Origin: Armatimonadota bacterium
GTDB taxonomy: Bacteria > Armatimonadota > UBA10988
Assembly (NCBI GenBank): GCA_016235455.1
Contig: JACRKZ010000068.1
Coordinates: forward strand, 1-64,000
Direction of reading: 5' to 3'
Length of the DNA stretch: 64,000 bases
The notes below the pieces were generated by a model. The model was not told the origin of the DNA. It worked only from the letters and a program-made list of their open reading frames with translations, and searched no databases. Below are positions 7,316 through 17,000 of the stretch, piece by piece; within the stretch, counting starts at the first letter, position 1, and every line of letters starts with the position of its first letter. Made by a program: the position numbers and the translations under genes.

Positions 7316-9904
7316 TCAGGCGCCGCCCGCGCTGGGATCGTTGCTTCGGCCCTCCAGCTTCTCCACCTTCGTCTTCAGTTCCGCCGCCTCTTCCTTGAGC
7401 TTGTCCAGCTCCTCGCGCAGCGCCTTGACCTCCGGCGGCAGGCCGCCGGCGTCACGCAGGGCGTTGATGGTGTTTTCGGCTGGCTTGACCAGACCGGGGT
7501 CGCCGCCGCTGGCCTTGATCGCGGCCAGCGCGCCGATGGCGGATTTGTCGCCCAGCGTGCTCAACGCGCCCATGGCTGCCGTCTGGTCGTGATAGTGGCC
7601 GCGGTCGAGCACGTCTTCCAGCAACCGACGAATGCGCAGCTTCACGTCGTCGCGGGCGCCCGACTCCTTGGTGGCGCGGGCCAGGTGGCTCAGTGCCGGG
7701 TTGCGCACCGTGTCCGGCGTGCGCGGCGCGCACCAGCGCTCGACAATGGGCAGCGCCTTCTCCGCATCCAGGCTGACCAGCCCGCGTAGCGCCGTGTTGC
7801 GCACGGTATCGTGGTGCGAGTCGCGCTCGGTGGCGGCCAGCAGTTCGTCCCAGGCGCGCTCGTCGCGCGTGCGGGCCAGAGCGTCCAGCGCCTCGGCCTC
7901 GACATGGTAGCTGGCGTCACCGCGGGCGACGGGCAGCAGCGCATCGAAGGCCGCCGCGCTATGCCAGGCGCCCAGCGCGCGGACGACAGCCCGGCGGGCC
8001 TTGGGGTGCGCTTCGCCCACCGCCGCGGCCAGGGCGTCCAAGGCGCCCGCGGTCCTGATGGTGCTCAGCGCCGCGGCACATTCGGCCCGCACGGCCCAGA
8101 AGGCGTCGTCGACCAGCGCCTTGGCCAGCGCCTCGGTCGCGGCCAGCGTGGCCTTCTTGCCCAGCGCCTGAGCGGCGTAGACACGGCCCATGACGTCGTC
8201 GTCGGCCGCCAACTGCGCTTTGAGCAGGTCTTCGTCCAGGCTGAGTTCAAGCGTCTTGGGCACGGTGTTGCCGGGATCGAAGGCGACCCATGTCGGCCGG
8301 CCGGGCAGGAGCACCTGGAAGGTGTGGTCGGCCTGGGTCAGGTCGAAACTGCGCGTCTCGTCGAAGTCCTCGCCGACGAAGCGCACCTTCACCGGCAGCT
8401 GGAAGATGCTGGTCATCTCGTCGGGCGTCTGGCCCTGCTTGATGCCCAGCGCCAGCGCCTTGGCCTTGTCGTCCCAGCTCGAGGTGACGGTGAACTCGGG
8501 ATGGCCGCCGTGATAGATCCACTGGTCGAACAGGCGGTCGTAGCTGCGGCCGGTGACGTCTTCCAGCGCCTGCTGCCAGTCGCCGGTGACCACGGTGCGG
8601 CCGGCATGGCGGGTCAGGTAGAGCTGCATGGCGCGGTAGAACAGCTCGTCGCCGATCTGCGTGCGGATCAGGTTGAGCACGCAGGCGCCCTTCTGATAGA
8701 TGTGCGCGTCGAACAGGTCGTTCGGGCGCTTGTAGACGCGGTTGACGATGGCCCGGCGGTAGCGCCCGCTGTCCTCGCCGACAAAGGAGCGCATGGCGCC
8801 ATAGAGCTCCCAGCGGAACTCATCCTCGCCATGGGCGTGGCGGTGCCAGGCGTTGTGCATGTAGGTGCCGAAGCCCTCATTGAGCCAGGCATGGCTCCAG
8901 TCGCGGCAGGTGACCAGGTCGCCGAACCACTGGTGTGCCAGCTCGTGGCTGACGAGCCCCTCGGAACTGGTGTCCAGATGCGCCCGTTCGTCATGCAGCG
9001 TGCGCCAGGTCTGGATGGTGGCGGTGGTGTTCTCCATACCACCATAGCGGAAGTCGGTGGCGGTGATCTGGGCGTACTTGGCATAGGGATAGCGCACGCC
9101 CAGCAGCTCCGAGAAGTGCGCCACCATCTCCGGCGTGCGGCCGAAAGCGCGCGCGCCATCCTCCACCTGGTCGGGCGGCACGTAGTAGTTGACCGGAATG
9201 CCGTCCCACGAATCCTCAATCTCGGCATACTCGCCAGCGGCCAGGGCCAGCAGGTAGCTGCTGTGCGGCACATCCTGGCGCCACCAGAAGGTGGCCGTGC
9301 CATCGGCGTTGGCGCGGCGTTCCAGCAGTTCGCCGTTGGACAGGCAGAACCACACGCCGGGCACGGTGACGATCATCTCGGTGGTGCAGCGGACGTTGGG
9401 CACGTCGAGGCACGGCAGCCAGCAGCGCGCATCCTCGTCAAAGCACTGGCTCCAGACCTCGGCGCGCTTGTCCGGATGGTCCTCGTCGGGCCCGACGAAC
9501 ATCAGCCCGCGGCGCGGCTGGGCGCGGTAGGTGATGCTCACCGTCGCCGCCTGGCCGGCCTCCAGGGCCGGCTCGAAGGTCAGCGTCAGCACCTTGCCGC
9601 TGTGATGCCAGGTCAGCTCGGCGCCGGTGCAGCTCACGGCGCTAAGCGTCATCTCCTCGGCATCGACCTCGAGCGAAGCGACCGGCTCGGCGATCGGCGC
9701 GAAGGTCAGGCTGGCGACGCCAGAGATGGCGCGGCCGGGATGGTCGAGCGTCAGCTCGGCGCGCAGATGCTGCAACTCGACGCGGCGGTCGCGCGGATAG
9801 ACCGGCGGCGTGCCTTCGGGCGCGAACGGCTTCCACTTGCGCTCGCCATTGGGGGCAAGGGTGGCCAGTCGATACGATTCGGTCAGTTCATAGGCCCAGG
9901 ACAC
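7316..9904 (-). CDS. M1-family zinc aminopeptidase with HEAT repeats and coiled-coil tail
   Basis: The 862-residue product starts at GTG 9904, with GGAG 9 bases upstream. The zinc site HELAH (residues 320-324) and the distant glutamate in WLNEGF (343) form HExxH-x18-E, and YGGMEN (about 287-292) is the exopeptidase motif of family M1. Residues about 570-810 form HEAT-like helical repeats (AAQALGKKATLAATEALAKAL and similar). The last 40 residues are heptad-like (LREELDKLKEEAAELKTKVE), so it may oligomerise. No signal peptide is visible, so it is probably cytoplasmic. It would trim N-terminal amino acids from peptides. The HEAT block in place of the usual ERAP-like domain is known in some bacterial M1 enzymes. 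Confidence 0.92.
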   Translation of the reverse strand: MSWAYELTESYRLATLAPNGERKWKPFAPEGTPPVYPRDRRVELQHLRAELTLDHPGRAISGVASLTFAPIAEPVASLEVDAEEMTLSAVSCTGAELTWHHSGKVLTLTFEPALEAGQAATVSITYRAQPRRGLMFVGPDEDHPDKRAEVWSQCFDEDARCWLPCLDVPNVRCTTEMIVTVPGVWFCLSNGELLERRANADGTATFWWRQDVPHSSYLLALAAGEYAEIEDSWDGIPVNYYVPPDQVEDGARAFGRTPEMVAHFSELLGVRYPYAKYAQITATDFRYGGMENTTATIQTWRTLHDERAHLDTSSEGLVSHELAHQWFGDLVTCRDWSHAWLNEGFGTYMHNAWHRHAHGEDEFRWELYGAMRSFVGEDSGRYRRAIVNRVYKRPNDLFDAHIYQKGACVLNLIRTQIGDELFYRAMQLYLTRHAGRTVVTGDWQQALEDVTGRSYDRLFDQWIYHGGHPEFTVTSSWDDKAKALALGIKQGQTPDEMTSIFQLPVKVRFVGEDFDETRSFDLTQADHTFQVLLPGRPTWVAFDPGNTVPKTLELSLDEDLLKAQLAADDDVMGRVYAAQALGKKATLAATEALAKALVDDAFWAVRAECAAALSTIRTAGALDALAAAVGEAHPKARRAVVRALGAWHSAAAFDALLPVARGDASYHVEAEALDALARTRDERAWDELLAATERDSHHDTVRNTALRGLVSLDAEKALPIVERWCAPRTPDTVRNPALSHLARATKESGARDDVKLRIRRLLEDVLDRGHYHDQTAAMGALSTLGDKSAIGALAAIKASGGDPGLVKPAENTINALRDAGGLPPEVKALREELDKLKEEAAELKTKVEKLEGRSNDPSAGGA

Positions 9905-10233
9905 AAGCAGACTCCAGCGGTCGAGTCTACCTGAACGGGCCCGTTGGGGGAAGGGACAGACTTACTGGCCGCCAAGGCCGGGGCGACGAGCACGAGCGAT
10001 GGGCCGGACGATGGCCTTCGCGAAGGCCACGGGTGCCTGCGCCAAGTTTGGCGGAGCATGGCGATCCGGGTCTGGCGGCGCGGGTGGAGAACGATAGACG
10101 CCACGATCAGCGGGCCGCAGGCAAGCCCGCGCCCATCGGCGGCGCGACTACCCCGGGCCAGGCGCGGCTGTATGCCGTTGCCGATGCGTTGGCGTGCCGA
10201 CCTGGGCGATGGTCATTCGCAGACCCGGCAGCC
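9905..10233. other. 329-base stretch without a recognisable gene
   Basis: No frame here has coding character or homology I recognise. It holds a perfect 18-bp palindrome, TGGCCTTCGCGAAGGCCA, at 10012-10029, and a GGGAAGGGACAGAC string near 9950, which resembles the outer part of some REP-type elements. The 5' end of the M1 aminopeptidase gene and the 3' end of the HD-domain gene flank it, so promoter elements for the former should lie within it. No convincing pair of hexamers was found. Confidence 0.4.
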
Positions 10234-10824
10234 CTATTCGGCAACGGGCCCCCCGCCGTCGGCCAACCCCTCAATCCGCGTCACCAGCTCATCTAGCTCC
10301 ACCGCCAGCCGGCGTGGCCCGAGCCGGCCAAAGACCTCGGCCATAGCGCGGTAGTACCACAGGCTGCCCTCGCGTCCGCCGCCGCGGAAGCGGGGCCAGA
10401 GCTCCTCGCCCAGTTCCAGGTAGTCGCGCAGGATGCAGCGGGCGTTGTGCACCTTGTCGGCGCACGAGATCAGACGGGTGGCCTCGTCGGCGTGCTCCAG
10501 GTGGGCCAGATAGGCTTCCTTACGGCCGCGCCAGGGCGGCTTGGGGTGGTCGTCGCTGTCGCTGCAGGCCTCGACCAGGTCGGCCACGCGCGGGCCGAAC
10601 TGCTCGCGGATGGCCGCCAGTGTGGCCTGGCCGCCCTGGTCCTCCACGGCGTCGTGCAGCAGCGCGGCGATGGCGGTGTCTTCGTCGCCACCGCATTCGA
10701 GCACCAGCGACGACACGGCCAACAGGTGGCCCACGTAAGGTGTGCCGGTGCCCTTGCGACGCTGCTGACGGTGCAGATGGTTGGCCATCACCAGCGCCTG
10801 GTCGAAGCGTTCGGACAACTCCAT
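10234..10824 (-). CDS. HD-domain protein resembling the (p)ppGpp hydrolase domain (small alarmone hydrolase)
   Basis: The 196-residue product starts at ATG 10824, whose A is shared with the TGA stop of the preceding dehydrogenase gene (TGATG), so the two are translationally coupled. The arrangement GHL (His33), LLHDAVED (His57-Asp58, Glu61-Asp62) and SCADKVHNA is that of the metal-dependent HD domain of RelA/SpoT proteins and of MESH1-type small alarmone hydrolases. No synthetase, TGS or ACT domain is present. The likely reaction is removal of pyrophosphate from (p)ppGpp, or hydrolysis of a related nucleotide, in the cytoplasm. Why it is coupled to a sugar-nucleotide dehydrogenase is not clear. 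Confidence 0.8.
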   Translation of the reverse strand: MELSERFDQALVMANHLHRQQRRKGTGTPYVGHLLAVSSLVLECGGDEDTAIAALLHDAVEDQGGQATLAAIREQFGPRVADLVEACSDSDDHPKPPWRGRKEAYLAHLEHADEATRLISCADKVHNARCILRDYLELGEELWPRFRGGGREGSLWYYRAMAEVFGRLGPRRLAVELDELVTRIEGLADGGGPVAE

Positions 10825-12146
10825 CAAGCCAGACCATCGCTTTCTGGGCGGCCCACGCTGTGGTACTCGAAGCCCGCGGCGCGCACGGCGGCGGGGTCGA
10901 GCATGTTGCGCGCGTCGACCACCACCGGCGTGGTCATGCGGCGACGCACATCGGCCAGGTCAGCCTGGCCAAACTCGGGCCAGTCGGTGGCCACGGCCAG
11001 CGCGTCGGCGCCCTCGACCGCGTGCAGCGCGCTGTCGCAGTAGGTCACGCGGTCGCCCGCGGGCAGCAGGTGCTGGGCCGATTCCAGGGCCTTGGGGTCA
11101 TACAGCCGCAGCTTGGCGCCATCGGCCAGCAGCCGTTGGGCCAGCGCCAGTGCCGGCGCGCCGCGTACGTCGTCGGTATCGGGCTTGAAGGCCAGGCCCC
11201 AGATGGCCACGGTCTTGTCGCGCGTGACCCACAGCGCACGCTGCAGCTTGCCCGCGATCTGGTCGATGCGGCGGCCGTTGAGCGCATCCACCGCCTGGAG
11301 CACGCTCATGTCGACACCCAGCTCCTGGCCGATGCGGATGAACGCGCGCACATCCTTGGGGAAGCACGAGCCGCCATAGCCCAGGCCCGCCTTGAGGAAG
11401 GACTTGCCGATGCGCTCGTCGAGGCCCATGCCTTGGGCCACGGTTTCCACGTTGCCGCCGGCCGCCTCGCACAGCTCGGCCATCAGGTTGATGTAGCTGA
11501 TCTTGAGCGCCAGGAACGAGTTGGAGGCGTGCTTGATGATCTCCGCGGTGGACACATCGGTCACCACCTTGGGGCAGTCGAACGGCTCATAGAGCGCCAG
11601 CAGCAGCTCGCGCGCGCGGTCGGAGTCGACGCCGATGACGATGCGGTCGGGCTCCAGAAAATCGCGTACGGCGGTGCCTTCGCGGGTGAATTCGGGGTTG
11701 CTGGCGACGTCGAAGGCCGCGCCGGCGGCCCGCGTGTGCAGGCGCAGCGTGCGCGCGATCCAGGTGGCGGTCTTGACCGGCACGGTGCTCTTCTCAACCA
11801 GCAGGCGATAGCCGTCGAGGTGGCTGGCGATGACGCGCGTGACGCGCTCGATCTGGCTCAGGTCGGCCTTGCCGTCGTCGCCCTGGGGCGTGCCGACGCA
11901 CAGGAACAGCACCTCGGAGGCGGCCACGCCGTCGGCGATGTCGGTGGTGAAGCGCAGTCGGCCGTTCCGCAGGTTGGCTTCGAGCAGTTTCTCGACACCG
12001 GGCTCATAGATGACCGGGTCGCCGCTGGACAGGCGTCGCACCTTGTCCGGCTGCTCATCCACACCCACCACCTGGTGGCCATGCTCAGCAAAACAGCAGG
12101 CCGTTACCAGGCCGACATAGCCCGTGCCGATGACGGTGACGTTCAT
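10824..12146 (-). CDS. ugd: UDP-glucose 6-dehydrogenase
   Basis: The 440-residue product starts at ATG 12146. It begins with the Rossmann motif VIGTGYVGLV. Other hallmarks are EKSTVPVKT (about 118-126), SNPEFTREGTA, and GYGGSCFPKD with the catalytic Cys261. It oxidises UDP-glucose twice with NAD+ to UDP-glucuronate, a precursor of extracellular polysaccharides. The length matches the UDP-glucose/GDP-mannose dehydrogenase family, and the strict GGSCFPKD context favours UDP-glucose. The gene is followed, with a one-base overlap, by the HD-domain gene. Confidence 0.93.
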   Translation of the reverse strand: MNVTVIGTGYVGLVTACCFAEHGHQVVGVDEQPDKVRRLSSGDPVIYEPGVEKLLEANLRNGRLRFTTDIADGVAASEVLFLCVGTPQGDDGKADLSQIERVTRVIASHLDGYRLLVEKSTVPVKTATWIARTLRLHTRAAGAAFDVASNPEFTREGTAVRDFLEPDRIVIGVDSDRARELLLALYEPFDCPKVVTDVSTAEIIKHASNSFLALKISYINLMAELCEAAGGNVETVAQGMGLDERIGKSFLKAGLGYGGSCFPKDVRAFIRIGQELGVDMSVLQAVDALNGRRIDQIAGKLQRALWVTRDKTVAIWGLAFKPDTDDVRGAPALALAQRLLADGAKLRLYDPKALESAQHLLPAGDRVTYCDSALHAVEGADALAVATDWPEFGQADLADVRRRMTTPVVVDARNMLDPAAVRAAGFEYHSVGRPESDGLA

Positions 12147-12222
12147 GTTCCCTCGCTCTCCTGGGCCCCCATCAGATTATGACGCTGCGGGGAGCGATTT
12201 CGTGCCAACCAATGCGCGACGG

Positions 12223-12666
12223 CTACTTGGTCTCGGGCGCCGGCGCGGCCTTGGAGTCGGTCTGGGGCGCGGCCTTGTCATCGGCCTCGGGGGTGACGCG
12301 GCTGCCCAGGCCAGGGCCGAAGCCCACACCGGCGGGCACGACCACGGGCGCTGCGGGCGCCGCGGGATTCCCGTCCGGCGCAACCACGGCGGTGTCGGCG
12401 GTCTGGGTGGGTTCGGCGGCGGCGGCGGGCTTGGGCGCCTCGACCAGCGGCTGCACCAGGGCGCCGGTGGCGATGGCCTCCGGCACGACCTGCTGGACCT
12501 CCTCCCAGGGCGGCAGCTCTGGCTTCCTAGGGGGCCGCGTGAAGACGATCCAGGCCACGCACAGCACCACCGCAGTCAGCCAGATGAGCGCCAGCCGGGG
12601 CTCACGCAGGCCGCTGTCGGGCTCCTGCTGGCTCTCGTCCGGCTCGGGTCTAGGTACGCCTGCCAC
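12223..12666 (-). CDS. Small single-pass membrane protein with Ala/Pro-rich tail
   Basis: The 147-residue product starts at GTG 12666, inside the last 17 bases of the sulfatase-like gene. The longer open frame upstream is only the shadow of that gene. A charged head of about 20 residues (PRPEPDESQQEPDSGLREP) is followed by one hydrophobic span, LALIWLTAVVLCVAWIVF, and then a long flexible tail rich in Ala, Pro, Val and acidic residues. Such proteins are often anchors or spacers in the envelope. I recognise no family. The overlap with the upstream gene argues for joint translation. Confidence 0.6.
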   Translation of the reverse strand: MAGVPRPEPDESQQEPDSGLREPRLALIWLTAVVLCVAWIVFTRPPRKPELPPWEEVQQVVPEAIATGALVQPLVEAPKPAAAAEPTQTADTAVVAPDGNPAAPAAPVVVPAGVGFGPGLGSRVTPEADDKAAPQTDSKAAPAPETK

Positions 12667-13999
12667 TGCGGTTCTCCAGCCACTCGAACCAACGCCTGCC
12701 CAGGCTGATGTTCTCGTGGCAGACAGGATCGTCGGCCAGGCCCAAGGCGGCCAGGCGCGCCGCGATCTCACCTTCCATCTTGTTTTCCAGTTCGGCCGCG
12801 AGCTCCCATTCCGACAGGTAGAGATTGTCGGTTTCGCCGGGATCCGTGACCACATTGTAAAGCTCGCGAGCCGGCCGGTTGTGCAGCGACGGCCCGCGCG
12901 AAGCGATCAGCTTGTGCGTGTCCGTGCGCATGGCCCAGGCCGCCTGCCAGGTGCATTCCTGGCTCAGCACATGCCCGCGCCAGTCGCTCACCGCCTCGCC
13001 GCGCAGCAGCGGCAGCAGGTCGAGCCCCTCCACGCCCGCCGGCGCCTCGAACCCCGCCGCGGACAGGGCTGTCGCACCCAGATCCTGGTGCTGGCAGAGC
13101 TGCCGCACCCGGCGGCCGCCACTCACGCCACCGTTAGGCCAGCGACACAGCAGCGGCGGGCGGATGTTGCCCTCATAGAGCCCGTGATGGTCGAAGTAGA
13201 TGTCGTGGCTGCCCATCATCTCGCCGTGGTCGCCAAAGATCATGACCAGTGTGTCGTCGGCCACGCCGGTCTCTTCCAACACGTGCAGCAGGTTGGTCAG
13301 ATGCTGGTCGAGCCCGAGGATGCAGGCGTCGTAGATCGCCTCCAGGTAACCGGTGTCGGTGATCGGGCCACGACCCAGGTCGCGCTCCAGCTCGGCCAGC
13401 CACTCGCCCGAGCGCTCGTGGAAGTACTGCCGGCGGAAGGGGCGCATGGTGTCCACGTTGGGGTCACACGGATCGCCGGGATAGAACGTGTGGCGCACGT
13501 CCAGCGGCGGCAGATACGGCGTGTGCGTATCCCAGGTGTGGACGAACAGGAAGAACGGCTCCGCTCCCGCGTGTTCACGAACCCAGGGGATGGTGCGCTG
13601 GTTGAGCACCGACATGGGGATCGACCAGACATGGCGGAACCGCCGGCTGGGATCGATGTAGTCCTCGAAGCCGAGGGTGTACCAGGGCAGCAGCCGCTTG
13701 ATGTTGTCTACCGCGCCGGTCAGGTAGCCGTTGTCATGGAAGATCGATGGAATCCAGGGATAGCCCGCCCGCGGCTCCATGCCGCCACGGTGGCTGACCA
13801 GCCCGTGGGTCAGCGTGGTCTGGCCGGTGAAGACGCTGGTATGCGCCGGGGTGGTGGGCACGCCGGGGCAGATGAAGTTGTCGGCGACGACGGCGTCGGC
13901 CGCCCAGGAGTCCAGGTTCGGGCTGGTCGGGCGGTGGTAGCCATACAGACCGAGATGATCGGCGCGGAGCGAATCGCAAGAGATCAGAACGATGTTCAC
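12650..13999 (-). CDS. Sulfatase/phosphodiesterase-like alkaline phosphatase superfamily enzyme, Thr in place of Cys
   Basis: The 449-residue product starts at GTG 13999. The metal-binding start VLISCDSLRADHLGLYGY and the later MIFGDHGEMMGSHDIYFDHHG are typical of sulfatases. The nucleophile region reads PTTPAHTSVFTG (residues 48-59), so the formylglycine-forming Cys (C-x-P-x-R) is replaced by Thr49, and the Arg by His53. Members with Thr do not need the maturation enzyme and may hydrolyse or transfer phosphoesters instead of sulfate. There is no signal peptide, so it is probably cytoplasmic, unlike many planctomycetal sulfatases. It lies downstream of the large glycosidase gene with a 28-base gap. 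Confidence 0.88.
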   Translation of the reverse strand: MNIVLISCDSLRADHLGLYGYHRPTSPNLDSWAADAVVADNFICPGVPTTPAHTSVFTGQTTLTHGLVSHRGGMEPRAGYPWIPSIFHDNGYLTGAVDNIKRLLPWYTLGFEDYIDPSRRFRHVWSIPMSVLNQRTIPWVREHAGAEPFFLFVHTWDTHTPYLPPLDVRHTFYPGDPCDPNVDTMRPFRRQYFHERSGEWLAELERDLGRGPITDTGYLEAIYDACILGLDQHLTNLLHVLEETGVADDTLVMIFGDHGEMMGSHDIYFDHHGLYEGNIRPPLLCRWPNGGVSGGRRVRQLCQHQDLGATALSAAGFEAPAGVEGLDLLPLLRGEAVSDWRGHVLSQECTWQAAWAMRTDTHKLIASRGPSLHNRPARELYNVVTDPGETDNLYLSEWELAAELENKMEGEIAARLAALGLADDPVCHENISLGRRWFEWLENRSGRRT

Positions 14000-14027
14000 G
14001 GCACTGCTCGGTTCGCCTCTGAGGGTA

Positions 14028-17000
14028 TCACGGACGCCGCGCGGTGAGCACGACGCCCGCCCCGATTTCGGCGTCCGCGCCGATGCCCGTCCAGCCCGCC
14101 GGCAGGCTCACGCGCACCTTCTGGCGTCGGCCTCCGGTGCAGGCCACCGTGAGCTGACGCGGCCCGGCAGTGATGTCCAGCACCGTGTCGCGGTAGGCGA
14201 TGCGCGTCACACGCAGCGACGGCCAGTCGCTCGGCAGGCTGGGCGCGAGGCGGAAGCCGTCGGCCGTGGGTTCGAAGCCCAGGAAGCCGTACAGCATGAT
14301 CTGCGGCACCAATGCGCTCTCAAAGAACTCCTGGTCCATGCCCAGTCCGCCGGCGGGCCCGCCGCCCTGCAGCGTGCCGCGGCCGGGCTTGGCGTAGTAG
14401 GCGCGGTAGCCGCCCTCGGCGCGCACCTCGGCGAACCAGTCCAGCGTACGCCGGAGCGACTGCCACGCGCTATCGGGCCCGGCTGTGCGCAGCCGCGCGG
14501 TCTGATCGTGATAGGCGAAGCCCAACACGGCGCCGCCGTCTTGCACCTGGCCGCCCCAGGGGATGCCCTCGGGGCCGGACCAGGGGAAGGTGTACCAGTC
14601 GACGTTGCGCCGCGTGGTGGCCCGCGGGCCGAAGCGCCAGTGATAGATGTCCGCGCCGGTCGAGGTGTCGCCGGCCACGGTGCGCTGGCCGTCGAGCCAG
14701 GCGAGGATCGACCGGGCCTGCTCGTCGCTGGCCAGGCCAAAAGCGATGGCCTCGTTGTTGACGAAGGTGTAGCCGTAGTCGTGGCCCACACCGGCGCTGT
14801 CGATACAGGCCACGAAGCGGCCGGTGGTCGGGTTCCAGAAGCGTTGCCGCGAGCGCGTGCGCACCTGGTCGGCCAGCGCCGCCAGGCTGGCCGCGCCGCG
14901 CTCGGCTGGAGGCAGGCGCCACTCCGGATGCGCCGCGATCTGGCCCTCGAGCTGCGCCATGCGTCGCAGCGCGTCGTACAGGTAGATTGTGGCCAGCGTG
15001 TCGTGGCCGCCGAAGGGCAGCAGGTCCCAGTAGTTGTTGCCGATGCCCAGCCCGGCATGCACGGTCTTGCCGTCGTAGCCCGCGCGGCCATCGTGGCCGA
15101 CCCACGGCACGAATACGCAGCCTTCCTGTTCGACTCTGAACTCGCGCAGGGCGAAGTCCAGCGCGTGGCGCATGCGCGGCAGGTTCTCGGTCAGGAAGGC
15201 GCGGTCGCCGGTCCAGCGGTAGTACTCGGTGCAGCCCTGCACGTAGTTGGGGTTGTTCACCGGATGCCGCGTATCGCAGGCGGTGACCAGCCCCAGAATG
15301 CGCAGCGTGCCGCCGCGCGCGCCGTTGAATGCCAGGCGCAGGCGCGTCAGGCGCTGGGCTGGGTCGGCGTGACGATAGAGCGGCACGTGGGTGAACGACC
15401 GGCCCGGCATGTCGGTGGCCAGCGGCAGCGGCAGGCTGCGCTCGGCGCCGAACTCGGGCTGGGTGGGGCTGGTCCAGGCCAGCGTGGCGCGCGCGCCCGC
15501 GGGGCACTTGGGCTCCCATTCGAGGCGCACGAACGGCGCCACCAGCCGGTCGACATCGAAGGCCGGCGTGGTCAGGCTGGCCGTGTCGGCGTCGATCTTG
15601 AGCGTCAGGCCGGTCGTCTTGTCGAGCCCGGTCTGCGCCAGCCCGTCCAAGGCCCAGCCGTCGAGCGCCTTGGTGGCGCCGACGCGGTAGACGAGGTGCT
15701 CCGTGGCGAACTGCCACGCGATGCCACCGGCCTGGAAGGTGGTCGGGAACGGCCAGCCCTCACCGTGGCCGAAGCCGTGGTGCTGGATGGTGCTGACATA
15801 ACCTTCGGCGTCGATGGGCCGTTTGAGCAGTTCCGCGCGCCAGGTGGCGGCGTGGTCGTTGGCCGGCTGGTCGCCCACGGCCGGCCACAGCGAAGCCATC
15901 GACAACCAGCCGTCCCACAGGGTGGCCTTGGGGCCGCTGCCCGCATAGTGCAGCCAGTGCAGCGAGCGCAACAGCTCGGTGTAGCGCTCCTGGCCGGGGA
16001 TCTCGAACCGCGGGAAGTCGTCGGGCACCAGCCAGGTGAGGAAACCCTGGGTGCCCCACGGCGGGCAGCCCACACGACCCAGCTCCATGGCCGCGGGCCA
16101 GGCCCGGTCGTCGAACCCCGACTCACGCCAGCCGGTGGCCTCAGCCGAAGCCACGCGCCAGCGGGCGTCGGTCAACGCCGACACCAGCACCCGGTCGCCC
16201 TCGCCCAGCAGCACCAGCGCGCCGGCCAGGCCGGCGGGGTTGGGCATCTCGCCCGCGTTCAGCGCCTCCACGGCGAGCACGTTGCGGCCCGGCCGCAGCG
16301 ACTCGCGCACGTCCATCTCATACCAGTCGCCGAAGCTCGACGCGACGCCGCGATAGACGCCGTTGACCCACACCGTGGCCTGGTTGTCGGCCGAGCCGAC
16401 GAAGAAGGCGCGCTTGACCTGGGCCGGGTCGGCCACGTCGAACGCGCGGCGGAAGTAGCGCGTGCCCACCGGCGCGGCGTCGCGCGGGTTGGTCTTCTCG
16501 GTCGACCAGATCCACTGCGTGCGGCGGAAATCGATCTCGCGCACCGGTTGGCCCGCGGCGCGGGCCCGGGCCCGGTTGATCTGGACCGCCTGGCCCGCGG
16601 GCGCGTCGACCGGCTCGATGCTGACCGCGTCGATCAGCACCGAGATGCCGTCGCCGGGGTCGACCTGGCTGAGCTCCAGCGTGTACCCGCCGTCGCCCGG
16701 CACGAACAGCACTTCAAAGGCTTTCCAGGGCGTGGCATAGGTGCCGGCGGCATCCACGGCCGGCACTTCCACCGGCGCGACCAGGGCTGTGCCGTTGAGC
16801 CGCACTTGGAGGCGGCCGAAGTGGCCGCAGGAGTCCTTGTCGGTGGCGCGGCCGTTGGCCGCGAGCCGCAGCCGGTAGACCTTGTCGCGCTCGAACGGGC
16901 CGACGTCCTGGCGCAGCACCGCGCGGTTCTGCAGCGCCAGCACGAACTGCCCGTCGGGCTGCGCGCCGTTGTCGAAGAAGGCCAGCGCGCGCGGATTGCG

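Noticed and set aside
7811..9934. Long plus-strand frame opposite the M1 aminopeptidase
   Set aside because: Antisense shadow of a gene with a full zinc motif; its own product has no recognisable sequence.
10033..10296. Small plus-strand gene in the 9905-10233 gap
   Set aside because: It lacks a ribosome site and domain, and it runs into the convergent HD-domain gene.
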